Assembly: GCA_009746045.1 (NCBI GenBank)
Contig: RPFO01000154.1
Span: 6,526,538 to 6,549,037, forward strand
DNA: 22,500 nucleotides
DNA from: Mesostigma viride
Taxonomy: Eukaryota; Streptophyta; Mesostigmatophyceae; Mesostigmatales; Mesostigmataceae
Direction: 5' to 3'
Shown here: one piece after another, positions 1 through 9,633 of the stretch
Numbering within the stretch: position 1 is the stretch's first letter
How the letters are laid out: each line of letters begins with the position of its first letter
Notes under the pieces: generated by a model
What the model saw: the letters and a program-made list of their open reading frames with translations, nothing else
Database searches by the model: none
What the model was told of the DNA's origin: nothing
Program-made: the position numbers and the translations under genes

Positions 1-2324
1 AGCCCGCTAATAATACCGCCAGGACCCCAAGGTCTTGGCCGCCCGGCACCGCCTCAAACGTAACCGGGACCCGCTGCTGAAACCGGTGCTCAAAGGCCGC
101 CCTTGTGGAGGCCTACGCACATGCTCAGGACGCAGAGGCGGCCCAGTGCGGCATCGCAGATGCCAAGGCCTCAGTGGCAACTCAAGCTCGCAACCAGGGC
201 AAGGACATGTATGTGGTACCACCTCGACCAGCTCGGCGGCCGGAGGCAGCGCACCCCGGTGGAGCACACGGGGGACAGCGCGGCACCGGTTAGTCTTGGC
301 CGCTGGTTGGCCCACAATGTTTCCTTAATTGACAGGTGGGGCTCGCGCCCCTCCCCCGCCGCTTCACCCCGGCCGAGACGGCCGCCCGTCTCGTTGTTGC
401 CGGACCCCCCCCCGCCGCCTGCGCCGCCCTCCTCGGCCGCAGACTACCAAGTCCCCGCCTTGAAGGAGGGCTGCCTTGCCATCAACGACGTCATCCACCC
501 CTTCACTTTGGAGGAATTGGACGGCGCCCTTGCTCGCCTGCGGTACGACGCGGCGGTCGGTGCCGACCACCTTTCGGCTGAGCTGCTGAAGACCCCTGAC
601 CTGGCGGTGAGCTATAGATAGGGAGCTTCTGCTGGCGTTCTGCAACCGTGTCCTGCTCTCTGATGAGCTCTAGAGCCTCCGCCTGCTGAGTGGCAGACGG
701 CCATCCGAGTCATGCTGTACAAGAAGGGCTCTAGCTGCTGCTGACCCCGGTAACTGATCGATCGGGGTGTCTGCCTCCAGAGCGCCGCGCTGAAGGTCTT
801 CATGCGCATGATGCTGCACAGGCTCCGCGCCGCGCTGGCCCCACACCTAGGTGAGTCTCAGATGGGTTTCCGTCGTGGTCGTATAATAACACTGTCATGG
901 CTGTGTTCAGTTGTCGCGCGCCAGTTGATGGAGGTGGTGCGTCGCCTTTGCCCTGCATGACAGTTTGCCGCTGGTCTTCATTTTTTTTGGACTATGTCAA
1001 TTACGGCCTTTGTCGCGGTCCTCTGGGAGGCTCTTTGGGCCATCCTAGCTCTGGATCGGGTACCACCAGCGTTTATTGCTGCCATTCGTCGACTGCATGT
1101 GTATGAGGGCTCACAGGCAGTAGTGCGGACTGCGGAAGGCACCACCCCGGCGGACCATTCTCCGTTCACCACGGGGTGTGGCAAGGTTGTGTCCTGTCCC
1201 CATATCAGGCATATCTGTTCATTATTGTCGTGGATCACGTCATGCGCCGGGCACGTGCGCGCTTTACTGCGCGCACGTGCAAGGCACATGTCCAAGCCGG
1301 ATTCGAGCCTGGCTTGGACATCCTTAACGAGCGCGAGCACGGCAGCTAGGTGGCACTGGCTACCGCCTGTCCGACCTGATTTATGCGGATGATACCCGAC
1401 CCTCATCGAGCGTCCCGAGCACATTCAGACCTGGCTGGACTGTCTGGGCTTGGAGGCGAGGGCGGTGGGGCCGGTTGGAGATTAATTAGTGTCAAAACTG
1501 AGGCGATGGTGATTGGGGCCTAGCCAGTCGCCCGCCGCTGCCGCGGCTACTAGACGGGACGGAGGTCCCGTTCCGTGATGGCTTAAAACTGCTGGGGTCG
1601 AGCATGCTCCCCGACACCGCCGACGATATGGACATCCGCATCGGCCTGTCATGGGCCAGCTGGCTTCGTTCGCTCAAAACCTACTGGCACTCGAAGGACC
1701 TCGGCGAGCACTGCAAGCGCATGCTCCTCAAGGTCCTGATCCTCACGGTGCTCACCTATGGCGCCGAGGCATGGACGCTCACGGACACGCTGGCCGCCAA
1801 GCTAGACGGCACGGTAACCACTGAGGATATATTATGCTGCATGGCTCCGTCAGGCCTTGAATGTAGGGTTTTCCACGCATAGTAGGTCTTTAGAATCTTT
1901 GTATCAGCTGGTATACATGCCTCGCATTTCGGACGAGATTAGACAGCGTAGGATAGCATTTGTAGGACATCTTGCTCGCACCAGCCAGGTCGACACCGAC
2001 CTCGGTCTGGCCGGCCCCCAGCGGCTTGGCCAGCCAGGGCGGCATGTCCTGAGTCCTGACCTGGCCTGGCCCCAAGGACATACCTTTAGAAGAAGGTAGG
2101 CAAACATTTCATGACCTATAATACCCACAGCAGTTGCTGGCCGACCTAGTGGTCCCAGCCCCGGCCATTTGAACATCGCATTCACTCCCTCTCTCTTGCA
2201 TGCTTGGATCGACTGCTATGCAGAACAAGAAGAGGTGGAAGATGATTGTCCAGGCTCACACGCCATGCAGCCCCTGTGGGCAAGCCCCCTCCCCCCCAAG
2301 AGGAAGGGGAGCTTTGCTGAGTAG
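1..2324 (+). pseudogene. Decayed LINE ORF2 (reverse transcriptase), copy 1 of family A
   Basis: This is the remnant of a LINE polyprotein that would copy element RNA at a nicked target. It is read in several frames because of indels and stops. Recognisable pieces in order are: a linker before the RT; an RT N-terminal block near 500-600 (FTLEELDGALARL, then VGADHLSAELLK); a block near 780-870 ending in a QMGFRRGR-like motif; a block near 1030-1110 (EALWAILALDRVPPAFIAAI); the catalytic YADD motif near 1380-1395 (LIYADDT, followed by a frameshift); a YGAEAW motif near 1755-1775; and RRIAFVGHLAR near 1950-1980. The reading frame ends in a KRKGSFAE-like C-terminus with TAG at 2322-2324. The C-terminal motifs resemble RTE-like LINEs; the clade is inferred. 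No endonuclease domain is visible and would lie left of the window. A related copy lies on the - strand at 9602-10910. Not functional. Confidence 0.85.
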
Positions 2325-2485
2325 AATAGTTAGGGTTTTCTAGATTAGATTAGATTAGAGTTAGATTAGTTCGGTTGCGCGGCTTAGCCCACCTCCATCC
2401 ATCCAGCAATTGCCTTAAGGGAATATGTGCTACATGATCTCCCAACGGAGTCATGTTATAATTTGTTTTAAATTTAATTTAAGCT
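2325..2485 (+). mobile_element. 3' UTR and AT-rich tail of LINE family A copy 1
   Basis: After the ORF2 stop come a short (ATTAG)n run (about 2340-2370), a small CATC motif run (about 2396-2404), a hairpin at 2432-2456, and a tail of TTTAA-type repeats ending near 2483. The same order is present in reverse complement at 9602-9760, which defines this as the true 3' end of the element. The last part (about 2420-2470) is almost identical in the two copies. Confidence 0.85.
2432..2456 (+). other. 3'-terminal LINE hairpin, family A copy 1
   Basis: The stem pairs ACATGA with TCATGT and CTCC with GGAG. The loop is CAAC, and a single unpaired T (2438) lies on the 5' side between the two helices. It sits directly before the AT-rich tail. 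The same 25 bases recur at 9634-9658 on the - strand, and a structurally equivalent hairpin ends families B and C. In stringent LINEs such a hairpin is what the RT recognises; that role here is inferred. Confidence 0.7.
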
Positions 2486-2540
2486 AGCTATCTACAAGCT
2501 ATCTACAAGCTATCTACAAGCTATCTACAAGCTATCTACA
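2486..2540 (+). repeat. 11-bp minisatellite, five perfect copies
   Basis: Five head-to-tail copies of AGCTATCTACA start exactly after the LINE tail. It may be a local expansion of flanking DNA at the insertion junction. The units are contiguous with no spacers, so this is not a CRISPR array. Confidence 0.95.
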
Positions 2541-2865
2541 AAACAGTCCTACTATAGATCTATGGTGCCCGCGACCCTAGGGGTCCTGTCTAGCGTGCTT
2601 CCCGTGTTTGTTTGCAGACACGCGAGCGCTTCCCCACGGGTCAGGGGGTTCGTTGTCCTCTATGACCTGGGCTCACTTAGCCTGGTCCATCATCTTTTTC
2701 CAAATTAATCACGGAGAGGCCTAGGCCCCCCCTGTGACCTCTAGAAGCTGTTCTTTGAAGGTGTGGGCCTTCGGCGGCGTCTAACCTGGCTGGGCCCGGC
2801 CCACGTGAGGAGGTGCCGGCCCGGCTGGGCGGGGCGCAGCCCTGCAGAGGGGCCCCGTGAGGTGT
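2541..2865. other. Unassigned GC-rich stretch between LINE fragments
   Basis: No coding sequence or repeat recognised here. It lies downstream, in the - strand sense, of the RT fragment at 2866-3665, so it may be that element's decayed C-terminus or 3' UTR. No hairpin-plus-tail end of the kind seen elsewhere in the window was found in it. Confidence 0.4.
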
Positions 2866-3665
2866 CTACCTGGTTGGTGCGATCGAGCTAATTAGTGCTC
2901 TACTAGCATCAGGCGCTGCTGCTTGATGGTGCTGGTGATAAGTGGCAGGCCGAGATACTAAGGCCTTGTTGCGGACATGAGCAGCGTATCCTACACGATA
3001 AATTGACCGCAGCATCATGCATGTTGGTGAGCGTGCCATCCAGCTTGTTGGCAAGGTCGGCAGTGAGACAGAGTCCACGTCTCGGCCCCGCCGGTACGTA
3101 AGAACAGGGACTCAGGACCTGGACCTTAATAAACAGGTCCTGTTTCTCTAGCTTGCCCAAGGGCCCGGTAATAATTGGCGCCTAAAGCGTGCCAGGCGAG
3201 GGAGATACTGTGGTTCACATCGGCCTCGCAGCAGCCTGCATGGTGGGGAGTAAAAGCTACCCAGCAACTTGACGCGGTCCCGATACAGGACTCGAGAGCC
3301 GTCAAGGAGAAAGAGGTCGGGGGGGGGCTGAGTGAGCCCAATCGCCAGAGCCTCAGTCTTCTTGCTGACCTCAAGTCCCACCACACGGGCCTCGATTGCC
3401 ATGCAGGCAGTCAAGCCACGTCTGCACGTGCTCAGTGTCCTCGAAGAGGGTGGTGTCGTCTGCATAGATGATGTCCGCCAGCTGAATCTCCGCGTTCGCC
3501 CCGCCATGCCAGAAATCGTTGCGGACCTGCACCCTAGCTGGTTCCCTAGTCCCTACCCATGCACAATGCGAGCAAACCGCTTTCGCGCCTGAATCATTAC
3601 ATAGATATAGAACAGGATTGTTTTGTAGTAGTAGGCCTGTAGATAGCTTAGACCGGTAGGATTGC
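2866..3665 (-). pseudogene. Diverged LINE reverse transcriptase fragment
   Basis: On the - strand this reads [20 protein letters not shown] near 3490-3450, followed by [10 protein letters not shown]. That is the RT catalytic YADD block and its C-terminal extension. After a frameshift it continues with [20 protein letters not shown] and DRVKLLGS. Further on, LTADLANKLDGTLT (about 3065-3025) matches the LTDTLAAKLDGTVT block of the family A RT. The equivalent block order in copy 1 supports homology, but the sequence is clearly more diverged, so this is another subfamily. RT-like similarity continues to about 3650 and stops at the (CATC)n array, which marks the 5' break. Non-functional because of frameshifts and truncation. 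Confidence 0.8.
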
Positions 3666-3671
3666 GTGTAC

Positions 3672-4005
3672 CCATCCATCCATCCATCCATCCATCCATC
3701 CATCCATCCATCCATCCATCCATCCATCCATCCATCCATCCATCCATCCATCCATCCATCCATCCATCCATCCATCCATCCATCCATCCATCCATCCATC
3801 CATCCATCCATCCATCCATCCATCCATCCATCCATCCATCCATCCATCCATCCATCCATCCATCCATCCATCCATCCATCCATCCATCCATCCATCCATC
3901 CATCCATCCATCCATCCATCCATCCATCCATCCATCCATCCATCCATCCATCCATCCATCCATCCATCCATCCATCCATCCATCCATCCATCCATCCATC
4001 CATCC
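3672..4005. repeat. (CATC)n microsatellite, about 83 units
   Basis: An uninterrupted CATC/GATG tetranucleotide array of 334 bp. It separates the RT fragment on its left from the ORF1 element on its right. Long open frames across it (repeats of HPSI or WMDG) are artefacts of a period that is not a multiple of three. Confidence 0.98.
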
Positions 4006-4032
4006 TGGAAAACTTTGCGTATGACCACGAAA

Positions 4033-4062
4033 ATGGCTGACGGCGGTATGGCTGACGGCGGA
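4033..4062 (+). repeat. 15-bp tandem duplication in the 5' region of the ORF1 element
   Basis: ATGGCTGACGGCGG plus one variable base (T, then A) occurs twice in direct succession. Both copies start with ATG, but neither opens a long frame. Confidence 0.8.
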
Positions 4063-4396
4063 GTTCAGATCTTTTGCGTCTGAGCCCCAAATTCGGTCAG
4101 ACCACTTGCATTCGATGCGCCTTTCTAAGACGCACTTGCCAGTATAAACGGTTACGGCTGCCACGCAGTATAGACAAAGTTACGCACGTGACCAGCTATG
4201 ACGACTACCAAAGCAAAACGAGGGCTGGAAAAGGAGCTGGCACAGCTTCCCAGCGCCCAGCCCAACCCTCTCGCCCGGCCTCGCCATTGTTCAGCCGCCA
4301 GGCTTACCCGCCAAACCCTCGCCAAGCGCCTCGCCTGAGCCCAAGAAACCATGCCACGATCGCCACAAATGGAGCAAATTCTTGCCCGGCGACGGA

Positions 4397-5575
4397 ATGT
4401 TCTCCCTCCTCGAGTGGCAGCAGCTGTCGCCGCAGGAAGTCGTCGAAGTTCTCCAGTTCCTCACACAGGAGCGGAAGCTCTTTGTGCCCTGGATAAGGGG
4501 GGCGGCTATCGACTACCGCGACACGTCCTGGCTCTACACCTGTGCCGAATCCCGCCAACGCGAGTCTATCTTGACCAGCTACTACCAGCGCAGCTTCGGC
4601 GCCATCCACAGAGAACTTTGGAACGCACTCAACGCCCCAGCCCCCGCACAGCCGGCAGCCCCATCGGCTTCCTCCCTCTGCAAGGATGACATCCGCGCAG
4701 TGCTGGAGGAGCACGTGACCTGGCCGCTGGCCGAGAAGATGACCTCGCTGAACACCACGCTCAACACGGTCGAGGCCCGGGTCTCCAACGTGGAAACCAA
4801 GGTCGTCCACAAGCTACAACCACAGTTCACGGCGCTACACACCGCGGCGCAGGCTTCGGAAACGCATGCTGCACTTGTCTCTCGCCTTAACCAGGTGGAA
4901 GGCAAGTGCGGCGTGCTCATGAAGAAGCTTGAGGCCATCACCGCCCACACCGAGGCCCTGGCCACACAGGTCCCAAAGCTAGCGGAGCAGACGGCCACCA
5001 TTGCCTCCCAGCCACCCCGGCAGGATGCTGGTGACCTCCCGCTCTCCTACGCGGACCTGCTGCGGACAGCGACCGCCTCCACCACCGACGCCATCGCCAC
5101 GAAGCTCCAGGAGCTGGAGGACCACCGCCAGGCCCAGCAACGGGAGGTCACTGATCGCGCTCGCCGCGAGTGCCGAGTGGTGCTACGTCGCTTCCCCCAG
5201 AAGCCAGGTGAGACGTCAACCTCCCTTGCTGACGAGATCAAGAACCAGCTTCTTACCCTCATGGGCCTGGTAGGTGAGGTAGAACTGCGTGGGTGCCACC
5301 GCCTTCCCCACTCACGGGACAAGGCGGCCACCCCACCAGTCCTGCTCACCTTCCTCTCCCCTGAGGATAAGCAGCGGTTCCTCTCTCGTCGCAACCGGTT
5401 GCACGACCTCACCTGGACGCTGGATGACGACCTAACCCCCGCTCAGCAACAGCAGCGACGCGACCTGTGGCCGGAATACCTCCGCCATAAGCAGGACCCC
5501 CAGAAGCCCAAGGTGTACTGGAGGGGCGGGGACCTGATGATCAACCACAAGATGTGGACGCCCCCAGCGGGCTAG
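4397..5575 (+). CDS. LINE ORF1-like RNA-binding protein (coiled coil, RRM-like, C-terminal domain)
   Basis: A 392-residue intact frame from the ATG at 4397 to the TAG at 5573-5575. An N-terminal helical part (LSPQEVVEVLQFLTQE) is followed by a Pro/Ala linker (about 78-90). Residues about 95-240 are rich in heptad-like Leu/Val and probably form a coiled coil. An RRM-like fold follows at about 254-335 (ECRVVLRRFPQK, then VLLTFLSPEDKQRFLSRRN). The C-terminal domain has LDDDLTPAQQQQRRDLWPE and GGDLMINHKMW. This order matches L1-type ORF1 proteins, which trimerise, bind element RNA and act as nucleic acid chaperones. The frame is open upstream to 4202 without an ATG, including FLPGDG just before the chosen start. 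An ATG at 4198 in another frame gives MTTKAKRGLEKELAQL, so the original start may be 4198 with a later 1-base frame slip. It is the only intact LINE gene here. Confidence 0.8.
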   Translation: MFSLLEWQQLSPQEVVEVLQFLTQERKLFVPWIRGAAIDYRDTSWLYTCAESRQRESILTSYYQRSFGAIHRELWNALNAPAPAQPAAPSASSLCKDDIRAVLEEHVTWPLAEKMTSLNTTLNTVEARVSNVETKVVHKLQPQFTALHTAAQASETHAALVSRLNQVEGKCGVLMKKLEAITAHTEALATQVPKLAEQTATIASQPPRQDAGDLPLSYADLLRTATASTTDAIATKLQELEDHRQAQQREVTDRARRECRVVLRRFPQKPGETSTSLADEIKNQLLTLMGLVGEVELRGCHRLPHSRDKAATPPVLLTFLSPEDKQRFLSRRNRLHDLTWTLDDDLTPAQQQQRRDLWPEYLRHKQDPQKPKVYWRGGDLMINHKMWTPPAG

Positions 5576-5995
5576 AATAGCAATAATTAATTAATTAATT
5601 AAACTCGTGCTCCCGTTGGGGAGTCACGGAGCACCGAAGTGCTTTTAATCCCTGTGTGTGCACTACAGGAGAAAGGGCAGAGACCCCCAGTCTCCTTCAT
5701 GCCAAAGGCATGCCACAGCTGCAATCGGGCGCGGCTAGCTAAAAGGACAGGCTAACGATCCGGCAAACTGTGGGTGCAATAAGACCCATGTGAGCATGTC
5801 ATAGCAAGGAGCGTGGGCAAGTAATCTGAACATAGCCAGGGCGTAGCATGGCTGTACTAGAACTAGGCTAAGGCTATGGCTGGTTGTGTACCGTGCGTTG
5901 GCGGCACGTGACTAGGTTTGTTGGCACAGCTAGGCAAACATTCTAGGCATGGCTGCCTTAGCGACAGTGACTCCAATGATTACAGAATAGCAATA
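5574..5995 (-). mobile_element. 5'-truncated family B copy inserted in reverse, with 12-bp target-site duplication
   Basis: The insertion body is 5586-5983 and reads 5' to 3' on the - strand. Its TTAA-type tail is at the left end (5586-5602) and its hairpin at 5607-5627. The 12-mer AGAATAGCAATA occurs immediately left (5574-5585) and immediately right (5984-5995), as expected for target-primed reverse transcription. The left duplicate overlaps the last two bases of the ORF1 stop codon, so ORF1 stays intact. The copy differs from the resident 3' UTR (6005-6409) by about two substitutions and two 3-base indels, so the insertion is recent. It is about 400 bp and has no coding sequence. Confidence 0.85.
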
Positions 5996-6409
5996 GCCCT
6001 AGCTTGTAACCATTGGAGTCACTGTCGCTAAGGCAGCCATGCCTAGAATGTTTGCCTAGCTGTGCCAACAAACCTAGTCACGTGCCGCCAACGCACGGTA
6101 CACAACCAGCCATAGCCTTAGCCTAGTTCTAGTACAGCCATGCTACGCCAGGCTGGCTATGTTCAGATTACTTGCCCACGCTCCTTGCTATGACATGCTC
6201 ACACGGGTCTTATTGCACCCACAGTTTGCCGGATCGTTAGCCTGTCCTTTTAGCTAGCCGCGCCCGATTGCAGCTGTGGTGGCATGCCTTTGGCATGAAG
6301 GAGACTGGGGGTCTCTGCCCTTTCTCCTGTAGTGCACACACAGGGATTAAAAGCACTTCGGTGCTCCGTGACTCCCCAACGGGAGCACGAGTTTAATTAA
6401 TTAATTAAT
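5586..6409. repeat. Near-perfect inverted repeat, arms about 400 bp, 20-bp loop
   Basis: The left arm 5586-5984 (399 bp) is the reverse complement of the right arm 6005-6409 (405 bp). I checked the arms block by block. The differences found are one substitution near 5790, one beside the loop, and two 3-base gaps (near 5715 and 5840). The central unpaired stretch is 5985-6004. As RNA or single-stranded DNA it would fold into a stem of about 400 bp. Confidence 0.97.
6368..6388 (+). other. 3'-terminal LINE hairpin, family B
   Basis: GTG pairs with CAC and CTCCC with GGGAG. The loop is CAAC, and one unpaired A (6371) lies on the 5' side between the helices, the same architecture as family A. It is preceded by a GCAC-TTCG-GTGC mini-hairpin (about 6351-6362) and followed by the TTAA tail. 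The mirror copy is at 5607-5627 on the - strand. An alternative pairing of GTGCTCC (6359-6365) with GGAGCAC is also possible. Confidence 0.65.
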
Positions 6410-6630
6410 CCATCCATCCATCCATCCATCCATCCATCCATCCATCCATCCATCCATCCATCCATCCATCCATCCATCCATCCATCCATCCATCCATCCA
6501 TCCATCCATCCATCCATCCATCCATCCATCCATCCATCCATCCATCCATCCATCCATCCATCCATCCATCCATCCATCCATCCATCCATCCATCCATCCA
6601 TCCATCCATCCATCCATCCATCCATCCATC
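6410..6630. repeat. (CATC)n microsatellite, about 55 units
   Basis: An uninterrupted CATC array of 221 bp that starts exactly at the end of the family B tail. It ends just before another truncated family B 3' end. Open frames through it are artefacts. Confidence 0.98.
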
Positions 6631-6637
6631 GATCGGT

Positions 6638-6688
6638 GTTAATGCTCCGTGACTCACCAACGGGAGCACGAGTAATTAATTAATTAAT
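6638..6688 (+). mobile_element. About 50-bp family B 3' end (hairpin and tail only)
   Basis: Contains the family B hairpin at 6649-6669 (one loop-side mismatch, CTCAC instead of CTCCC) and a TAAT/TTAA tail to 6688. Nothing upstream of the hairpin region of the element is present. A convincing target-site duplication was not found, because the left flank is microsatellite. Confidence 0.75.
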
Positions 6689-6689
6689 G

Positions 6690-9020
6690 GGTTAAGGGGA
6701 GGTGCCAGGCATGAGGCACCCCAAAACCCTTAAAAATTGACCTATGCTAATATCACTTGAAATTCATTTGCACAACGCTAAGTTATGATTGGGGGCACTA
6801 AATAACATCTCTAGTGAGTTGTCCATGCACTTGTTGGGGGTACTACCCCCATATATACACCAATAATGCGCTATAAATAGCAAAAGACGCTAATTAGGGC
6901 TGGGTATGCCCCAGCCAATGCACACATTTATTTGCAAAACTGCCTGCAGCGTTTTTAGTTCCCTGAGTTTGTAGCTTAATTGCTGAGCTATTTACATCAT
7001 GGAAAGGGCAAAACCTCGAACAGTTATTAATTTCCCCGCAAAACGACCCTTTTTTTACCGGACATTGGGAATAACTTTTTATAAACACGTACAAAAAAAT
7101 ACTTTTTTCTGCAGCGAAAATCCGTCTAACAGGGGGACAACTGTCTTCCAATTAAGTCCCAGGTCATTCCGACAAGTCTAGCTCAAGTTATATAAAGTTA
7201 AACGTGCTAAAACCTGAACATAAGCTAAAGGAGGTTTTTCTATGTACAAGGCCAGTTAGGCATGATGTTTTCCATCCAAAAAGCCTGAAAGCATGCCCTA
7301 CTCGATCACAATACATAAGCAAACAGCTAGGCACCTCATCTGCCCTCACCTGCCCTCGGCATGGCCAACCTTGCCAGCCCAAGCATAGCAACACGATCGT
7401 TAGGCATACATGCCAAGAGAGCATACACATTAGTCAAACCAAGGTTACCTTGTAAACTTCATGATTAGAACTCAGCAAATCTATGACCAAAAGCACATAT
7501 AAATAACTCTTGCACACTGATGACGACACATGCATGCTCAAGGTTTGGGGTCACTGTGACACGCACTGCGCGATTGGTTTCCTAGACGACCACCTGACAG
7601 GCGCTAAGGACCACTCAGTAACACAATCACACTTTACATGCCATCCAACATGCATCAAATACATGCTGAATATGTTATGAAGTACAAAGGGGTGGCCACA
7701 CACCTCATACACCTTCACCGTCCCTCGAGCATGGCCAGACATATAAGCATGTGAATAGCAATAATGATGATGGCACTAAAATGCCTAACCAGCATTTTCT
7801 ATGTTTCTCCCAGGTTAGAGTGTAAGGTTTATGCCAACCAAGCTAATCAACACAGCAACAACTCCTTCACTGCCCTACCTGAGATGGGCGCAACAAACTG
7901 GAACTATGGAGGGCAAGGAACCAAGGAGATCATGGCATACAACGATGGCATGCAGTCAACCATGTCAACCATGGTTGGCTCAGCACATTGCAGTCTTTTC
8001 ACATCATCATATTAAGGGAAAGCTCAAATAAACCAATGGTGGCAGCTATCTACATGCAGTCACACAAATGCAATATCTCCAACATGATCGTCAATAAAAC
8101 ACTTCCTCCCCTGCACGATAAAAGGGAAAGAAACCATTGGCGGCCCTCCAGCGCATGAGCGCTGTGATGCCGCTGCGAAGAGAGGGTGCGTCACTCTAAC
8201 ACAACAAGAAGCGTCCATACGCACACCATCCTTGCCAGAGCACGTTTTATGAGATGCCTTAAACCTTCCCGAGAAGCTATAGGCTTGGACTGAAGCGGCC
8301 CTGACCACGACATCAACGAAAACAATCTAAAGCTGCCAGGTATTCGGCAAGCAACGGCGAGCTAGCTGGCGGAAACTGCCCAAAAAGAACGCAAAAAACT
8401 TCGAACGATGAGCTCATAGAAGAAAGAACTGATAGCACATAACATTCGCGACAAATCTATACCTTGCCCTCGCAGATCCCTCGCTCAGGCGCGCAACAAC
8501 GGCCGTTCTTCCATGGAAGGTTCCGACATGCACTGCGCAGGCCTGAAGAATTACTTACCGACAATGGCCGAAAATGTAGCAAAAAGCACCAGTTCGGTTT
8601 GGCCGAATCGAATTCAATGCTACCGATATTAATGCATCCTTGACGGTCAAAAAGGCCCCCAAAACTGCGAATTTACTGCCGCTATCACGAACTCTATTGT
8701 ATTCCGCGCGACCAAAAAATGCAGTTTAACCCCCACCATGCCGATGGCAGTAAAAGAAAGCAGCGATATTGTAAACCAGCTACTTGCCGCCACAACCCAA
8801 CATCATGAAATCATCTTCTTCAACATTCGAGCATTTTTTTTGCATTTCTCTAGCCCTACATTGCTAGTTTCGCCTAAACGCAGTCGCCATGACCACTTCC
8901 GCAAGGGGTGCGCGCACGGTGCACCCACTTTTCACGGTACGGCTGGTACCGCGAATTTTTTCGCGCGGAAAATATTCGGCGCGCCACGTCCCCTTAAGGC
9001 TCTATAATTAACGCTGAGCT
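6690..9020. other. Intergenic region without recognisable genes
   Basis: This stretch has lower GC than its neighbours and only short open frames (under 90 residues) with no family resemblance. The best of these, on the - strand at 8060-8308, has no splice context I can support. No tRNA, no long repeat and no hairpin-plus-tail LINE end was found. A palindrome-rich patch lies near 8920-8990 (GGTACGGCTGGTACC and GCGCGCC type words). Confidence 0.5.
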
Positions 9021-9039
9021 ATACTTGTACTTTTCCGCA

Positions 9040-9602
9040 GCCGGCACTTGCTCATTGACGCTTCTGTGGCTCGTCCCCTGGCTCTTAGCCATGTGGTTGG
9101 TGCATCAGGCGCGGCGGGCTACACGGCGGATGACGGGCGCTGAGCGGGCCAAGCTCACGGCCTATGGCGACGTCGATCGGGCACCAGGTGCCGGGTGGTG
9201 CCCTTTGTCTTGGAGGAGTTCGGGGCCATGGGGACTACCCTGACCGCCGGAGCCCTTGAATCTTCAAGGAGTGCTGCCGGCTCCGGGAGGACCTGGCTAG
9301 GGCCAGCGGGCCCCTTGCCGGTCGGCGCGGACCTGGACGTCGTACTGGCGCCAACCGCAAGGCGCCTTGCGGTTACTAGCGCTTACCCGGGCTATGTCTA
9401 TGGCTGACATCTTGCTCCGCCGCACGCGGGCTGACTTAATTGCGGCGCAGCACGGTTATTAGGCTGTTACTTCATTCCGCGGTATGGAGTGTCCCATGCC
9501 GGCTAGTCCTTGTAGTTATTTTGTCGTGCCGGTATATCTCTTGTTTGCGTTGGCCGTTTGTTTATGGTTGATTCATTGGGTGCCTTCACTGTGATGTAAG
9601 CC
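9040..9602 (+). pseudogene. Probable LINE ORF2 C-terminal remnant and 3' end
   Basis: Near 9160-9240 the + strand reads LTAYGDVDRAPGA, then, after a frame change, VVPFVLEEFGAMG. The second motif resembles a block seen near the C-terminus of some algal and invertebrate LINE RTs; this is from memory of the family and not from a search. The frame then decays. A TGTAA word at 9595-9599, the usual algal poly(A) signal, lies right before the tail of the neighbouring - strand LINE at 9602. That LINE may have inserted at or near this 3' end. Confidence 0.4.
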
Positions 9603-9633
9603 ATTAAATTAAATTAAATTAAATAAAATTATA

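Larger units (their letters stand above)
4006..6409 (+). mobile_element. ORF1-only LINE-like element (family B), interrupted by a self-type insertion
   Basis: The proposed element has a 5' region from the microsatellite to about 4200, an intact ORF1, and then a 3' UTR of about 424 bp (5576-5585 joined to 5996-6409). The 3' UTR ends with a hairpin (6368-6388) and a TTAA-type tail. Removing the reversed insertion at 5586-5983 leaves ORF1 followed directly by the 3' UTR, with no RT coding. An ORF1-only layout is known from HAL1-type half-LINEs of mammals. An alternative is a full LINE that lost ORF2 by deletion. The 5' boundary is uncertain; a 15-bp tandem duplication lies at 4033-4062. Confidence 0.6.

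Noticed and set aside
2486-2540. Short direct repeats resembling a CRISPR array
   Set aside because: Units are contiguous 11-mers without spacers, in a eukaryotic, LINE-rich context.
3648-4164. Long open frames of WMDG or HPSI repeats over the CATC arrays (also at 6397-6669)
   Set aside because: A four-base repeat read in triplets gives open frames on both strands. There is no coding evidence.
5586-6409. Palindrome as a twin-priming inversion of one LINE
   Set aside because: Twin priming inverts one part without duplicating it. Here both arms carry the same sequence, and a target-site duplication flanks only the left arm.
5996-6409. Family B 3' UTR as a tRNA-derived SINE
   Set aside because: No convincing pol III A box or B box was found. 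The upstream ORF1 and the LINE-type hairpin fit a LINE derivative better.
8060-8308. An 82-residue - strand frame as an exon
   Set aside because: No recognisable domain, no supported splice sites and no neighbouring exons.
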